Source: Diphasiastrum complanatum
Lineage: Eukaryota > Streptophyta > Lycopodiopsida > Lycopodiales > Lycopodiaceae
DNA length: 64,000 nt
Direction of reading: 5' to 3'
NCBI GenBank assembly: GCA_029204225.1
Contig: CM055102.1
Span: 50,869,616-50,933,615 of the forward strand
Below, piece after piece: positions 10,700 through 22,300 of this stretch (position 1 is the first letter of the stretch; each line of letters starts with the position of its first letter). The position numbers and the translations under genes are program-made. The notes under the pieces are model-generated. The model ran no database searches. It was not told the DNA's origin and saw only the letters and a list, made by a program, of their open reading frames with translations.

Positions 10700-12290
10700 T
10701 AAACGTAGACAAGCTTGATGGAGCCAATTACCATATGTGAAAATTGAAGATGAAAATTGTACTAATGGCTAAAAAATTGTATGACATTGTTACAGGTGCA
10801 GAAGAAAAACCCAAAGCGGACGACGCAGCAATCGCCAGATGGAAGCTGAAGGATGGAAAGGCTTTCGCGCTGATCATCCTCAACATTTTGGATACTCAAA
10901 TCGGCCATGTATCTGAGGCCCAAACATCAAAAGAAGTCTGGGACATCTTGAGCACACTATACGAAGTGTGAGATATAGCTTCCAAGCTACATCTCAGGAA
11001 GAAATTTTACTCCCTCAAGATGGCGAATGGTCAGATCAATACATTCAAGAACCTGCTGAAACAAATAGCCACCGTCAGATCTGTCATAGACGATCAAGAC
11101 CCAATGATGCAACTTCTTACAAGCTTGCCAAGCTCATACAACAGTTGGGTGATGATCATTACAACACATCGAGAATTGACTCTTTCGAGAGTCATTACTA
11201 TGTTGTTGCAGGAAGACACGCGGAGGAATGAAGCCTCGAGTTCCAGCCCGAAGGATACATTCTGGAAGGAATGAAGAATCATGTCTGTAAACTCCATAAA
11301 GCACTCTACGACTTGAAATAGTCTGCCGGAGCTTGGTTTGAAAAGATCAACACATTCCTCATCGAACAAGGTTTTCAACCAAGCACTGCTGATTGCAATG
11401 TCTATTCCAAGTCAGTGCAACAATCCTTCATTATCATCATCTTATACATGGATGATACGTTGCTTTTCAGCAACACTACCAATTTGATCAAGGATTCTAA
11501 GCAAATGTTGTTTTCAGAGTTTGACATGACTGATTTGGGTGAAGCTCACTTCTATTTGGGCATTCAAATCCACAAAGACATAGCGAGACGACTGATCTAT
11601 ATCACTCAACAAAGGTATCTTCACAATGTTCTAATTGCACAATGTTTCATATTCTCAATTGAACAATGTTTCATATTCTAAATGCTGGTATCTTGACTCG
11701 TGACACAACATATGACATCTCGTAGAGACTGGTTTAAGCATTGTTTCTTCATCACATCATGACAATTCTATTCATGTCGGAGACTCTAGCTCTCTTAAGA
11801 TCAAAGGCCAAGAAACAATCACCATCAGATTCAATGATGGTTCATCTCGACTTATTGAGAACATTTGATATGTTCCAATTTTGACAAAAAATCTACTATC
11901 AATTAGTCAAATTGCTTACTATTTCATTTGATGCATATAATGTCTTATTGAAGATAGCAATTCAAAGATTATAGTCAAAGGTTATAGAGATGGTAATTTT
12001 TTATACATTAAGTCATGTATGTGCACTTACATTAGAAGAAAGATCTTTGTCTACAGCTTCATCAAACAAGAATATCATATGATAAACATTTCCATATGAG
12101 ATCTAGGCATTTCTCTCATATGGAAATGCCTAGAACATTTCCATATGAGATCTATTGTTTATATGTTCTACAACAATCTTGTCGAAGGCTTAGACATCAA
12201 CAAGTCATCAGAGAAACAGACTTGTGAGACTTGTATTCTTGGCAAGCATGCAAGTTCAAGATTTCCTAGGTTTTCAAGTTTTGCATGTCA
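10700..12290 (+). pseudogene. scrambled older Copia fragments
   Basis: Three Copia pieces lie in the wrong order. A gag piece (about 10705-11274) carries KLDGANYHM with a stop where Trp is usual, then DILSTLYEV. A reverse-transcriptase C-terminal piece (about 11276-11655) carries LHKALYDLK, ILYMDDTLLFS (YMDD) and FYLGIQIHKD. A protease-to-pre-integrase piece (about 11745-12290) carries KNLLSISQIA and CETCILGKHASSRFP. The last piece should precede the RT, so internal deletion plus rearrangement is needed. This element hosted the young Copia insertion. Confidence 0.75.
12103..12133. repeat. 11-bp hairpin inside a short direct repeat
   Basis: CTAGGCATTTC (12103-12113) pairs perfectly with GAAATGCCTAG (12123-12133) across a 9-base loop. 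The flanks repeat AACATTTCCATATGAGATCT on both sides, so the palindrome sits between direct repeats about 48 bp apart. It lies in Copia-derived sequence. Confidence 0.7.
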
Positions 12291-12462
12291 GAGATAAAAG
12301 GTAAAGATATTGAGCAGATACTCGTGCTTGGTAACCAATCCATGTGGTGGCTATCCAGGTTTAGAAAGGAATCATGAGGCGATACACAGTTATACTGTGA
12401 GTCCACTCTAGTTGTAGGTGGAATATTATGTGCTGATGCCAAGACCAAAAAAAAGGGTGGAG

Positions 12463-13720
12463 TGTGGCAACCCAATGGGCTAGATCATCGTGCATACTCG
12501 CAATTGGCCAATTATTCCTCAAAAATATAATTGGGCCATTATTGTGAAATTCTACCTTGTGCTTATGAATTTTGCACAACAATACCTATCTTCACCATTC
12601 TAACCATGAGACAAGCTGTGACATATTAATTTTTGGCATTTGACCCTAAGGAACCACTAAAGTCTCGAGGCATCAAAGACCAACTGCCGTTAGCAAGACT
12701 ATATTACATAGTTGGTGAATCTTGGAGAAGCAAGTTTGTCACCTGGACAAAATCAAGGTTGCTTGAGGGTGCACAATTGTTTCCTTCCACATCTACATGA
12801 CCCAAATCTCAAACGACTCACTTTTATGGAGAAGGTCACATCGCATTTCATTAAGCGATGATGTTAAGAGAAAAGCTTGCTTGGCCAATAAATGGTTGTA
12901 TGCAGGTGTTATGGAACCATCGCCAATTTTGGTAGGGGGTATTGTTGGGCATTTGGTGGTACATTGTAATTCATATCATGTACATCGAGTTCCCAAATCC
13001 CACAAGAAAGGCATTCAAAGGGTCATAGGTTATGGAAGAAGTTTTTTGACCTTCCATAAACCTATGAAGGTTCTTTAACTCCCCTAGGCCTCTCTCTTTC
13101 TCATTTGTTGTGCATGGAACTCCACAATGTATTGGAGGGTGGTGCCCATAGGGAGGGAGGGAGATCTCTTTTGTTTGCTATGCTTATGCTCTAGTGTGGC
13201 TACTAGTGTATAGAGTGTTTTCTTGTGTGTAGTATGCTTAGGGTTTGGATCTTGCTTATGGTATGAGACATAAGTAGGGTTTTGATCTTGAATATGCTAT
13301 GGTTTGTGGTGGTATGCTTGTGATTAGTTATTAGTTAGCAAGGGGGTGCTAGATTAGCCAAGTTGTAGGATTGCATGTGCTAGCTAGCTATGGTTGGGTG
13401 GTGAATACTTGAGGCCACTTGTGATTAAGATTAGGGACACAAGTGGAGGAGAGATCCATGGAGGCTTGAAGATCCTTACTTGCAAGTGAAGGCATCCTAG
13501 CTTGGAATTGGAGAGCATATTGGAGCTCGCGAGTTACTTGGAGTACCTTTGGAGGCACTACCTTTGGATTAGGAGGACTTCCTGACTTTATTTGTAAAAG
13601 TGTTACTAAGTTCATGCATGATTGATACCATTTTGAAAGAAGATATGATGGATCTTAGATTAGTTGAATAAGTGTGAGAGATTTGGCTTTGTGTGTGTAA
13701 GTCCAACCTAGGGCGTTACA
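12463..13720 (+). repeat. probable 1.26-kb LTR
   Basis: The left edge TGTGGCAACCC follows a purine tract (AAAAAAAAGGGTGGAG), and the right edge ends GGGCGTTACA. The ends are roughly inverted (TGTGGCAACCC against TGTAACGCCC). The flanks show no target duplication, so this is more likely the 3' LTR of the broken Copia to its left than a solo LTR. There is no coding content. Confidence 0.45.
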
Positions 13721-14590
13721 TGTAATAGTAGCGGCTTTTCATGAATTAGATCATAAAATATCGAGCCGAACCTATGCTTGAAATTTGCAAGTTGCATTGT
13801 CATTGATGTACATCCCAATATACAAACAACCTAATTTCATAATAAGGGTGGTTTAGATGGAAGGGAATAAGCGCACAAGGCCCCAAATGATGCACTCTCA
13901 TTGGTGAAGGCCAATTTAAGTCTACCCCTCTTTAAGATGGAGTATGACTTACCTTGGCTGTGACATTGAAATATGCAAGCATGGGAGCAAGTCAACATGC
14001 CAAGCCTTGGCTTCTTCACTTGCCCCAAGCAAAAATCCCAAGCTTCTTGACTTTGCCCTAGGGCCACCGGTGGGCCTTTAATGGGACATCCAATAGAATT
14101 TCCACCTTTCTTACCTAATTCAAAATCATGTATTTAATTTGTTTGACTCCAAAATGTGAGAGGTTCCACATGGAAAAGGTTTTTTCCATGTGGGGGCTAA
14201 GTGTGGGAGGTACATTTCCTTGCCATGTGAAATCATCCAAAGTGTATTTTATACATGTGTTAAGAAGTGGTCAAATATCAACTATAAAGCCACACTCCTT
14301 GAAATTCCTTTTTTGAATTGCCCTATAACATTTTTGAAGAGTAAAACAAGGTGATGGATGTATAAGGAAAGCTTTGCCATAGAAATAGCATTGAACTTGT
14401 TACAAGTAAAAGAACAAATATTGCATTTCAAAAGAAAAAAATAAAAATAAAATAGCTCATTCCAATGCTCAAGTTCACCAAGGATTGACACCTTAGCTTT
14501 TAACAAATCGTAAAATTAGTTTTTAAATTTTTAAAAAGGAAATGGTGGTGCCTCACATAACGTAATTAATGGGGCAAAATTTATTTTGAC
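13721..14590. other. no gene seen
   Basis: The sequence is AT-rich and non-coding, with no recognisable domain on either strand. It holds one strong hairpin at 14166-14193. Confidence 0.5.
14166..14193. repeat. perfect 12-bp hairpin
   Basis: CCACATGGAAAA and TTTTCCATGTGG pair perfectly across a GGTT loop. No long arms surround it, so it is not an obvious foldback transposon. Confidence 0.75.
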
Positions 14591-14599
14591 ATATTTTTT

Positions 14600-14835
14600 T
14601 TACAGGCACCTTCCGGACGTCGGAAGGTGAACGTAAAAAAATTTAATTTTTTTACACGCAAGTGTGTAAAAAACATTTACCTCAAAAAAAAGAAAAAAAA
14701 TAAAAACTGAATTCACGAGGTGGAAGGTGAGGCTCCTCAGCCCTTCCGGCCGCGGAAGGATGTTGCGCCCTCGAGGGTAGCACCTTCCTGGGCGGAAGGG
14801 CCTCGGAGCGGCACCTCCCCCCCCCTTCCCCGTCA
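14600..14835. repeat. cluster of GC-rich CTTCCGG/CCGGAAG hairpins
   Basis: CACCTTCCG (14607-14615) pairs with CGGAAGGTG (14621-14629) around GACGT. Further CTTCCGG...CGGAAGG and CACCTTCC...GGAAGG pairs follow at about 14740-14800, and an AT-rich palindrome of A and T runs lies at about 14632-14655. The block stands out by GC content from its surroundings. Confidence 0.6.
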
Positions 14836-14861
14836 CCTCAATATATTAAGCACCACCACTT

Positions 14862-15389
14862 GAGTGGTGGGCTCACACCCATCTAAAGTGTGAAAAACAC
14901 ATAATAGCATATGTGAAAATAATGATGTAAGGTTTTTGAGACTTAGCTTATTTTCAGCACCTTGACGGGTGCTGGCACTCGTTAGGGTGCGCTAGCCAGG
15001 GTGCTGGTTGGGCCCACCATTTTTTGCCACGTGGCCCCGTTGCCCACGCTGGCGGTGTTCGTTGAAAATCGGTGCCTGTAGTGGCACCGGGCAGACAATG
15101 TAGGAGGTGCCAGGCAGACAGTGGGCGCTGGGAACCTTCAGGCCCAACCACACACATGCGAGTAAATTGAGAAGTTTAGTTATATATTGACTATGAGTAA
15201 TCCCAGTGAAAAGCTTATGGGATAAATACTGGTTGCCTGACAGGTGGCACCAGGGCAACCAATTAAAAAAAAAAAAACACTCCCTGGATGGCGCTCCATG
15301 ACGTGTGCCAACATCCATCAGGGTGCTAAAAATAAGCGGAGCCGATTTTTGACCCTTTAGATGGGTGTGAGGGTGTGAGCCCACCACTC
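14862..15389. mobile_element. foldback/MITE-like element, about 528 bp
   Basis: The two ends are long imperfect inverted repeats. GAGTGGTGGGCTCACACCC at 14862 is matched in reverse near 15371-15389. The inner arms GCTTATTTTCAGCACC (14946 onward) are matched by the reverse of GGTGCTAAAAATAAGC (15322-15337). Arms total roughly 100-140 bp and nothing between them codes. This architecture fits a non-autonomous foldback DNA transposon. The superfamily is unknown because target duplications are not clear. Confidence 0.6.
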
Positions 15390-15659
15390 TTTGGGTGCGC
15401 AATACCCTTTGATTTAGGAACAGCGTAATCCACATTGCCAATGTTGTGGCAATGTTGGGCCTTTCCATCCAACTAATGCCGGGCAATGAAAGATGGGGAG
15501 TAAAGGGGGAAGTGGTGGTGCAACCACCCCCATCTTTGGATGATGTATGGAGCCTCACTTGCCATGGCTGGGTGGCTGATCCTTTAATTTATCCCCTTGA
15601 GGATGCCTCCCTAAGTCCCTTCATTAAGAGAACAAAGCATAAACTTAAAGTCTAAAGAG

Positions 15660-16238
15660 AATTCTGGAATCAGGATTACACAACTTAGCCAAACACGTGT
15701 GCTGAATCTTAGAAGCCTTGTGACCGCTGACTACTATCGCACGCCAACCGTTGATCTAAATGCTACAGTTGGATGCTAGACTGGGTCAAGATCTGCCACG
15801 CGGACACTTCTGAGGCGTAAATTTCAAACACGTGGCAGAATCGGATTTCTCCTGAAAATATCCAACGGCCAGCGGCTTAGCAACTTAGCGTGTAGGATAT
15901 GGTAGGATCGCGACAGGGCGTAAATTATTAGACTCATTTGTACGTTTAGCGTTGAAGGAAGTAGATGGCGATGGCGGTGGGGGAGTTTCCTTATATCTCT
16001 TTGTATTTGCTTCTGTACCTCCCTTTAGTAGTTCTAACTTCTCATTCTTGTGTTTGGAATTGGTCAGGATTAGACGAACTTTACTCATTCAGCAATTGAC
16101 CTCATCTCACAGCTCGTTTCGTGGGAGAAAGGCTCTGCAATTCCATGCCTGCTGCCCGCATCCTCCAATGCACACTTCCCTCCTTCACTGTTTGTGTTTG
16201 TTACATTATCATCTCTTTTTCTTCATGTGGCAGAGGGG
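15660..16238 (+). promoter_or_regulatory. putative CAMTA promoter and 5' leader
   Basis: This is the non-repetitive stretch between the foldback element and the first CAMTA exon. It holds ACACGTGT (15693-15700), the CGCG-box-type ACGCGG (15798-15803), and CACGTGGC (15829-15836), a good ABRE/G-box match. CAMTA proteins are known to bind vCGCGb boxes, so self-regulation is possible but unproven. I see no clear TATA box. A pyrimidine-rich stretch ending in ATGTGGCAG at 16233 would serve as a splice acceptor, so the leader may contain an intron. Confidence 0.45.
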
Positions 16239-16334
16239 ATGAACCCAAGCTTGTATCGTATGCGTCAGGCTAATGTTTTCAGCAGTGGTTCAGTAGCCAA
16301 TTATTACATGGAAGGGGAATTGGCGACTAAATAG
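16239..16334 (+). CDS. upstream ORF, 31 codons
   Basis: An ATG at 16239 opens a 31-codon frame whose TAG stop (16332-16334) ends one base before the CAMTA ATG at 16336. An in-frame internal ATG at 16308 gives an 8-codon version. If this region is in the mature leader, ribosomes would finish it at the main start, which could limit or channel CAMTA translation. The peptide resembles nothing I know. Confidence 0.35.
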   Translation: MNPSLYRMRQANVFSSGSVANYYMEGELATK

Positions 16335-16335
16335 C

Positions 16336-16387
16336 ATGGCTAACGCGAATGAGAGCCGCCGATCGCGTCCTGCTCTTGCTCAACAAG
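16336..16387 (+). CDS. CAMTA: CAMTA exon 1
   Basis: It encodes 17 residues ([17 protein letters not shown]) plus one base, followed by a consensus donor GTAAGT. The short Arg/Ser-rich N terminus before CG-1 is usual for plant CAMTAs. Assignment rests on the phase match to exon 2 (G+AG makes Glu) and on the strong donor, since the residues themselves are not conserved. Confidence 0.75.
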
Positions 16388-19300
16388 GTAAGTCGTCGTA
16401 GTTCTAATTGCAAACATATTTGCAGTTGTATTAGATATCCTTTATAGGTATTCCTTTCTATTTGCTTATACTGCGGCCGCTGGATGCTTATCGTTTTCGT
16501 TATGAGCTAGACGTATGCAGATCTTTGAAGTCTAGATGTTCTAGTTGCAGATGGTGAAATTGACTGTGGCTTAAGTTTACAATTTGTACACAATGTGGCA
16601 TCCCTTTTGGCTTCATGATTTTTTTCCCGCATTTTTCAAGTTTTACTGAATCTAATTGCATTGGCTGATTGCCTATAAGAAGGGCCTCCCTAGATGGTAT
16701 CGATGTATTCACGCCATAAAATCAACGAAAGAGCATCTTTTATCACGCAGTTGTTGCACTTGTGGTCAGAATAAAAAACTATGACGTTTCTATAAAGATC
16801 AGTTTCCTGCTTTCAGGTTTTAAAAAAAGGCTTTTACTGGACAGCAGTCTACAGAGTGCCGTCTGCGCTAATCTCCAAGCACATCAGATTTGTGCTAAAC
16901 CTCGTCTAGCCTTCGAATTAGTTGTAAAGAAGTACAGGAATTTGGCTAAGACAGCTGTATGAGTAAGACAGGAAACCCCACCAGGATGGTTTTAGACTGG
17001 ATGTCTAGTAGTAAGAAAAAGCTGAAAAGTAGAGCAACGGAAGCAACGGAGAGGGACAGATTTATATAAAACAGATGTAGATAATATTGGATAGCAATGT
17101 TTGTTTTTGCTCTCTTGTATTTTTTTGATATGTTAAAGTAGAAGCTACTATAATTTCTCATTGTGATACGATTGTTTATATGGTGCGAGAATCAACTCTA
17201 TGGTTAGAAAGGCTAATGATGGGTTGAAAGCCTCTTCTTCAGTTACTGTCTCATCAATGATTGTTTCAATTATAGAGCTACACTTGATTGAACGATATGA
17301 TGGAGAGGGATTCATCTGTGGAAGATCAAAATGAGATGGTGCTGGTTGAAAATATTTGGGGTATTTGGTGGTAGACATGAGAGACCCATGGTTGGAGCAA
17401 ATACTATTGCTAGGTGGAAGCCTCAAATGAGAAATCCTCAACTGGTATTTGAATTCCAAAAGTTGAATCTAATTACGAGAACTTTTCACTCGTAACTGGC
17501 ATACCATGCCTCCCTCTCACTTGTGATTGCTTTCGCCAATAATGAGTAACCACGATACCAAATTGCAATTCCATAACCAATACTAGCTTTTTTCTAGCAC
17601 ATTTTACCCCCATTTGCCTTCATTCCACGTTTACTACTTTCAGACTCCTTGTACTTTGTCAAGAAGTAAGCAAACATGATTCCAATGTGACAATGCCTCA
17701 CCGGGCCTTTGTTGCAAAAAACACCAGCCAAAAATTGCCTCTGATTTAGCCCCATGGTACAGTGAATGTGGCCTTTCAATAGGTCACCCGCATTTTGTTC
17801 ACTGGAATGATGATAAAACATCTTCGAAACTCATTTTTCCCTAACCGAGGTTGATCCTCTGTTCGCTAGCTCTACATAGCAATTTCATAGTCCAATTTGG
17901 CCCAAGAATGGCCAAAGTAGGTGCCCTCTCGTCAAGGTTAGGCCCTAAACCATTTTCCTTGCATTTTTTATTTGTATCTTCAAAGTGAAGTTTCTGAACA
18001 AAGAATGGCATTTTCCGCTTTTCGGCTCCAATCTTCCATTTTAAAATGAGGATTTTTAATGAAGATAAATGCCATTGTTCCTTTCATCTCTTTAGGGCCC
18101 CCTTTCTTGCTCGTCCAACATTCTCCTCTCCATTCGATGGCCCACGCTTCTTTGTCATGCACCGTCAATCTTCTCTTGGGCGATATAACGGCTTGTAGTG
18201 GATCATGTGCGCCAAAGTTGGCTCCTATAGCAGCAGCTAACCTCTTGGAAATGCTACACACTGATTCATCTCGAGCACACGCGAGGGCTATCACCCTCAG
18301 GCTCCTTCCTTCATTTGGTTTTTGGGTATGGCCACTACCTGTCCCCACGTGAGCAGATCATTCTAGCTCCTCTGGCTTGCGGCTGTCCATGCCCCCCCAG
18401 GAAACGGTTCACCCTACTATTGTGTCCACCTGTAGTTTTTACAGCATGAAAATTGGCCTCCTATTGAGAGAGTTCTCCAATTCTCCACTATAAAACCCTA
18501 GCTGTGTTTTTGGCTTCCTCCGAGAACTGAGCTTAATCTTGATTTTTGCTCTTTCTACTGATACCCATATTACATTTTTCTACAAAAAATAAAAAATTTG
18601 TGAATTGTGATTTGCAATTTTTGGCCTACGATTCACAATTCGGATCACAATCCGATCTACGAATCACAAATTGCGAATGCATCTATGATGTGAATGTCTT
18701 GATAAACTGCTGGTGCCAATAGACCATGCTAAGGAACGAGTCCATTTCACTAACAGTTCGGGGTGTATTTTAGATAAGCACAATCTCTATCATCCGCATA
18801 TCCATTTGCAGTTGATCCTTGTTGTAAGAATCACAAAATGAAGATCTGACTAGATCCTGTTGCAAAACAACCAAAAGGACACCTGTGGAGCAAAACCACC
18901 CATCCAAACCTAGATCCCTCCTGGAGTTTCCTCCTGGATACTAGAGTATATGCACAACATATCACTCAGGAAATATAAGAAACATTTTGAAATCTTTTCC
19001 ACAAGGAAAATTACTGGATTCCAAGAATATTCTTCCATCTCGATTCTTAACCAGATTATGAGTTCCAAATTCTACAATCAACCTAGTGATTAAAGACCAA
19101 TATAACATTTGTCTTTAACAAATAATAAACTTTACACAATCACCTAGAACCACATCTAGAGATTATAAAGTTCTGCTGAATTCCAACTGAATTTAGTGGT
19201 TATCCTTGACATTAGTTAGACTCTGTCATCCAATATATGTATATGAGCTCACTGGGATATAGTCAATAACTTAGGATATTTCTACTTCAAGAAATATTCT

Positions 19301-22300
19301 ATATCAAGAATCTTATATATTCTATGCACAGTTCTCATAAATGAATCCAAATGACTCACTAATCATGTGACTTATAAGCAATATAGATCAAAATAAACAG
19401 TTTCCGGTGAATTCTCTTCACACTGCTTATTTATCCAATCAACTTCTAATCAGGAGTAATCCAATTACTCAAGTCAATTGTAAATGATTCAGAAATCTTA
19501 AATGTCTAGGTGTAGATCTCAATTATACATGTATAACACCACATTTAGATCTTCTTCCAAACCATAAATAAGTTAATGAATTATCCTTTCCACAGAAAGA
19601 GACATTAACCTGCAAGTAACTGTTCCACACATTACTTGTTCATATGTCTATGCACTCTGACTAGTTTAAGTATACGATATAAACTCAGTACATAGGAAAC
19701 ACATAGTAGATCCACAAGATTAAGATGTACATAAGCAACTTATCCAACTATGTTCCTATACATAAACATAGGCTATAAACGGACAAATATCCACAATCTG
19801 CATATGTTACTCACATAATTCACTAAGAATCTTGCAACTCAGCTACCAAAGAACTCTATTTCCCATGAGTAAATAACATATTTGGGAAATCTTTGAAGTG
19901 AATAACTCCACATCACAAGTTTTCCAACCATCTACCACTTATTAACAAAATTTCTTCAACAAATCAGCCTTCAGCAGATCTTAGCGTACAAACCAAGATT
20001 AGGCTAACTCATACAAACATCTTTGGACATAGAGTTAAGATTAAAGCTTTATTCCACTGATCCAATCCATATCAAAATGGTACTTGGTAACAATCAGCGA
20101 ATCTTAATTTAATCTTTATCATTCTTCCATATTAATGAATATCTCACAGCTCAATAACCCCAAAACTCCTCTAGTTCCAGATTACACAAAATAATCACTT
20201 AGAGAGTTTGTCTATTTCAAACTGGATAGTTCTACCATTGCACACATACAAGATTTTTTCCCAAAATCAATGCAACTGGCTGATTCCACGAAAGACTTAT
20301 TTCTATCTTTTCTTCCCCCCCCTTTAAAAAAGAAATTTCATAATTTCGATTTAAAAGTTCCCAGGAGACAACGTATAAGATATCAAAGATTCAAAAAAGT
20401 CAGTAGTGAGTATCCAATACTATTACAAACATGACTTTTTCCTCAGAATCATAGAATATCTTATCCCGAATGATAGAAATATTATCTCTGAATAATCAAC
20501 TATCAAATAGAGACTAACATTAGGATTCAGGAAACCTAAGTTCCGAGCCATATTCACAAATCATATATGGAAGTACAATTTCATATAATTATAACAGTCC
20601 TTCAGAACAGAGTTCTACACTAGAAGGAATTATATGAATCTCAATCCAATTGTCATGTATTAAGAAAGTTCTAAAGAGTAGAGGTCTAATAAAATAGAGA
20701 AATAGATTCAAGGGCTTCCATATTTTGTAATTCATGAGATACCATTTAGGGATCGATCTATATCTCATAATTTCCAAAATACCTTTAACAAAAACCAATA
20801 GACTGTGTTAGTATTACCATTACAGCAATCCCTAACCATCGGTCTACAAATCATTCTACCCAAGAAGTCCCCTTTAGAATCACTGATGTCCCATACCACC
20901 AGCTTTTCCTCCAAGAATTCTCTGCATCCAGATCTGTTTTGCCCAAAAAGTCAAAAAAGACGATTCGACTATCCTATACCCAGATATAGGATCAAATTCA
21001 CAACCAATTCCAGGAGATAATCCTAACAATTGAAATCTCTCATCCAATATCTATTCCAGAATCGGTAAAAAGAACTTAATTCTTTTAACAAGTTAGAACT
21101 CTCCTGGTTGTTACTGTCATTATAGAGAAATACTCTATAACTGAAAAGAATCCAAATTACTAGATTCCTGTATGGAACACCTTCTATCTGCATTACTTTG
21201 CAAGATCCAAATCGAATTGCAAAAGAGAGATGGTTCCATAAATGGATTATCAGTCTTGCCACTGCTTTTCCCTTAGAATCCTCAAATTCTCGAAATTCTA
21301 ATCCACACCGGGGAAAAGGAATCCAAATTCCCAGAGGCTGTCTTCTTAAATAATTCCCAATTATATTCTCACTTGCAATTAGTTATACTTCAGGAATTGA
21401 ATGAAAATCAAATAATTGGATCACTAAGACCAACAATCATCTACATCTCAGACTTCCACTCATTTCCCCCCTTCCAAAAATGGTTCAGGTTAACAAAACC
21501 CCGAATTTGTACTAGGAAAAAGCTCAATTTGGTATCGCTAACTTTAGCACTATCACCCTGACAGTTTTGATTTGTTCATTAAGTGCCGCAATTAATCCCT
21601 GGCAAATCCCCTTATAGACCAGCATAATACTATTCTACTAGATTTACATTATTCTTTGTCCTTATTGATCCCCAGAACAAGAAATGCTCCTCAATTGACA
21701 GATTCACTAAATTTTCAACTAAAAGTGAAGGGTACAGTGATCTTAACAATCGACTGATTTCAACTCAGTAAGATCATTCACTTTATAAGTCATTTCTGTT
21801 TGATCAATAACCAAATCGAAAACGTTCCATGGTTTCTTCAAATTTAACGTAAACTGGGATTTTCATGTTCCATTCAATATGAACCTAAACTATGAAAATC
21901 TACCAAACATCGACTTGACAGTTTCACATTTACTATCTCATATTGGAAGGATTCTGAAACATCCAGCATGCATCTTATATGACATGCAGTGATAAAAATC
22001 AATTTTTACGTAATTTGCCAAGAAACTAGGAAATTAGCACTGGGATTCACAAAATCAGTTTGAAATGGACCAACTGTGAAAATCGATTAAAATGATCGAT
22101 TTATCAAATTCACAGGCACCGTCACGTATCAAATTCGAAATGCACTGATTTTTTCGAAAAAACGAAAAAAATCCCATAATTAGCCTAGCCACTAGGAAAT
22201 CTGCTTTTTGATCTAGAATTGCCAAAAATAGCTTCATGCAAGAAATCTTCTGATCAATCTACTGATTACGCATGCAACATGCATAGACAAGCACTACACT

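Noticed and set aside
12463-13720. Solo LTR with target duplication
   Set aside because: The flanking five bases differ and a purine tract precedes it, so a 3' LTR of the broken Copia is more likely.
14992-15558. 188-codon minus-strand frame
   Set aside because: It crosses the arms of the foldback element and has no recognisable motif.
15952-16242. 96-codon open frame in the CAMTA leader
   Set aside because: It begins at TTG, not ATG, and has no domain; the ATG-started uORF at 16239 is the better candidate.
17980-18352. Overlapping open frames of 122 (minus) and 97 (plus) codons in intron 1
   Set aside because: They mirror each other on the two strands, use alternative starts and show no known domain; inside an intron they are most likely chance.
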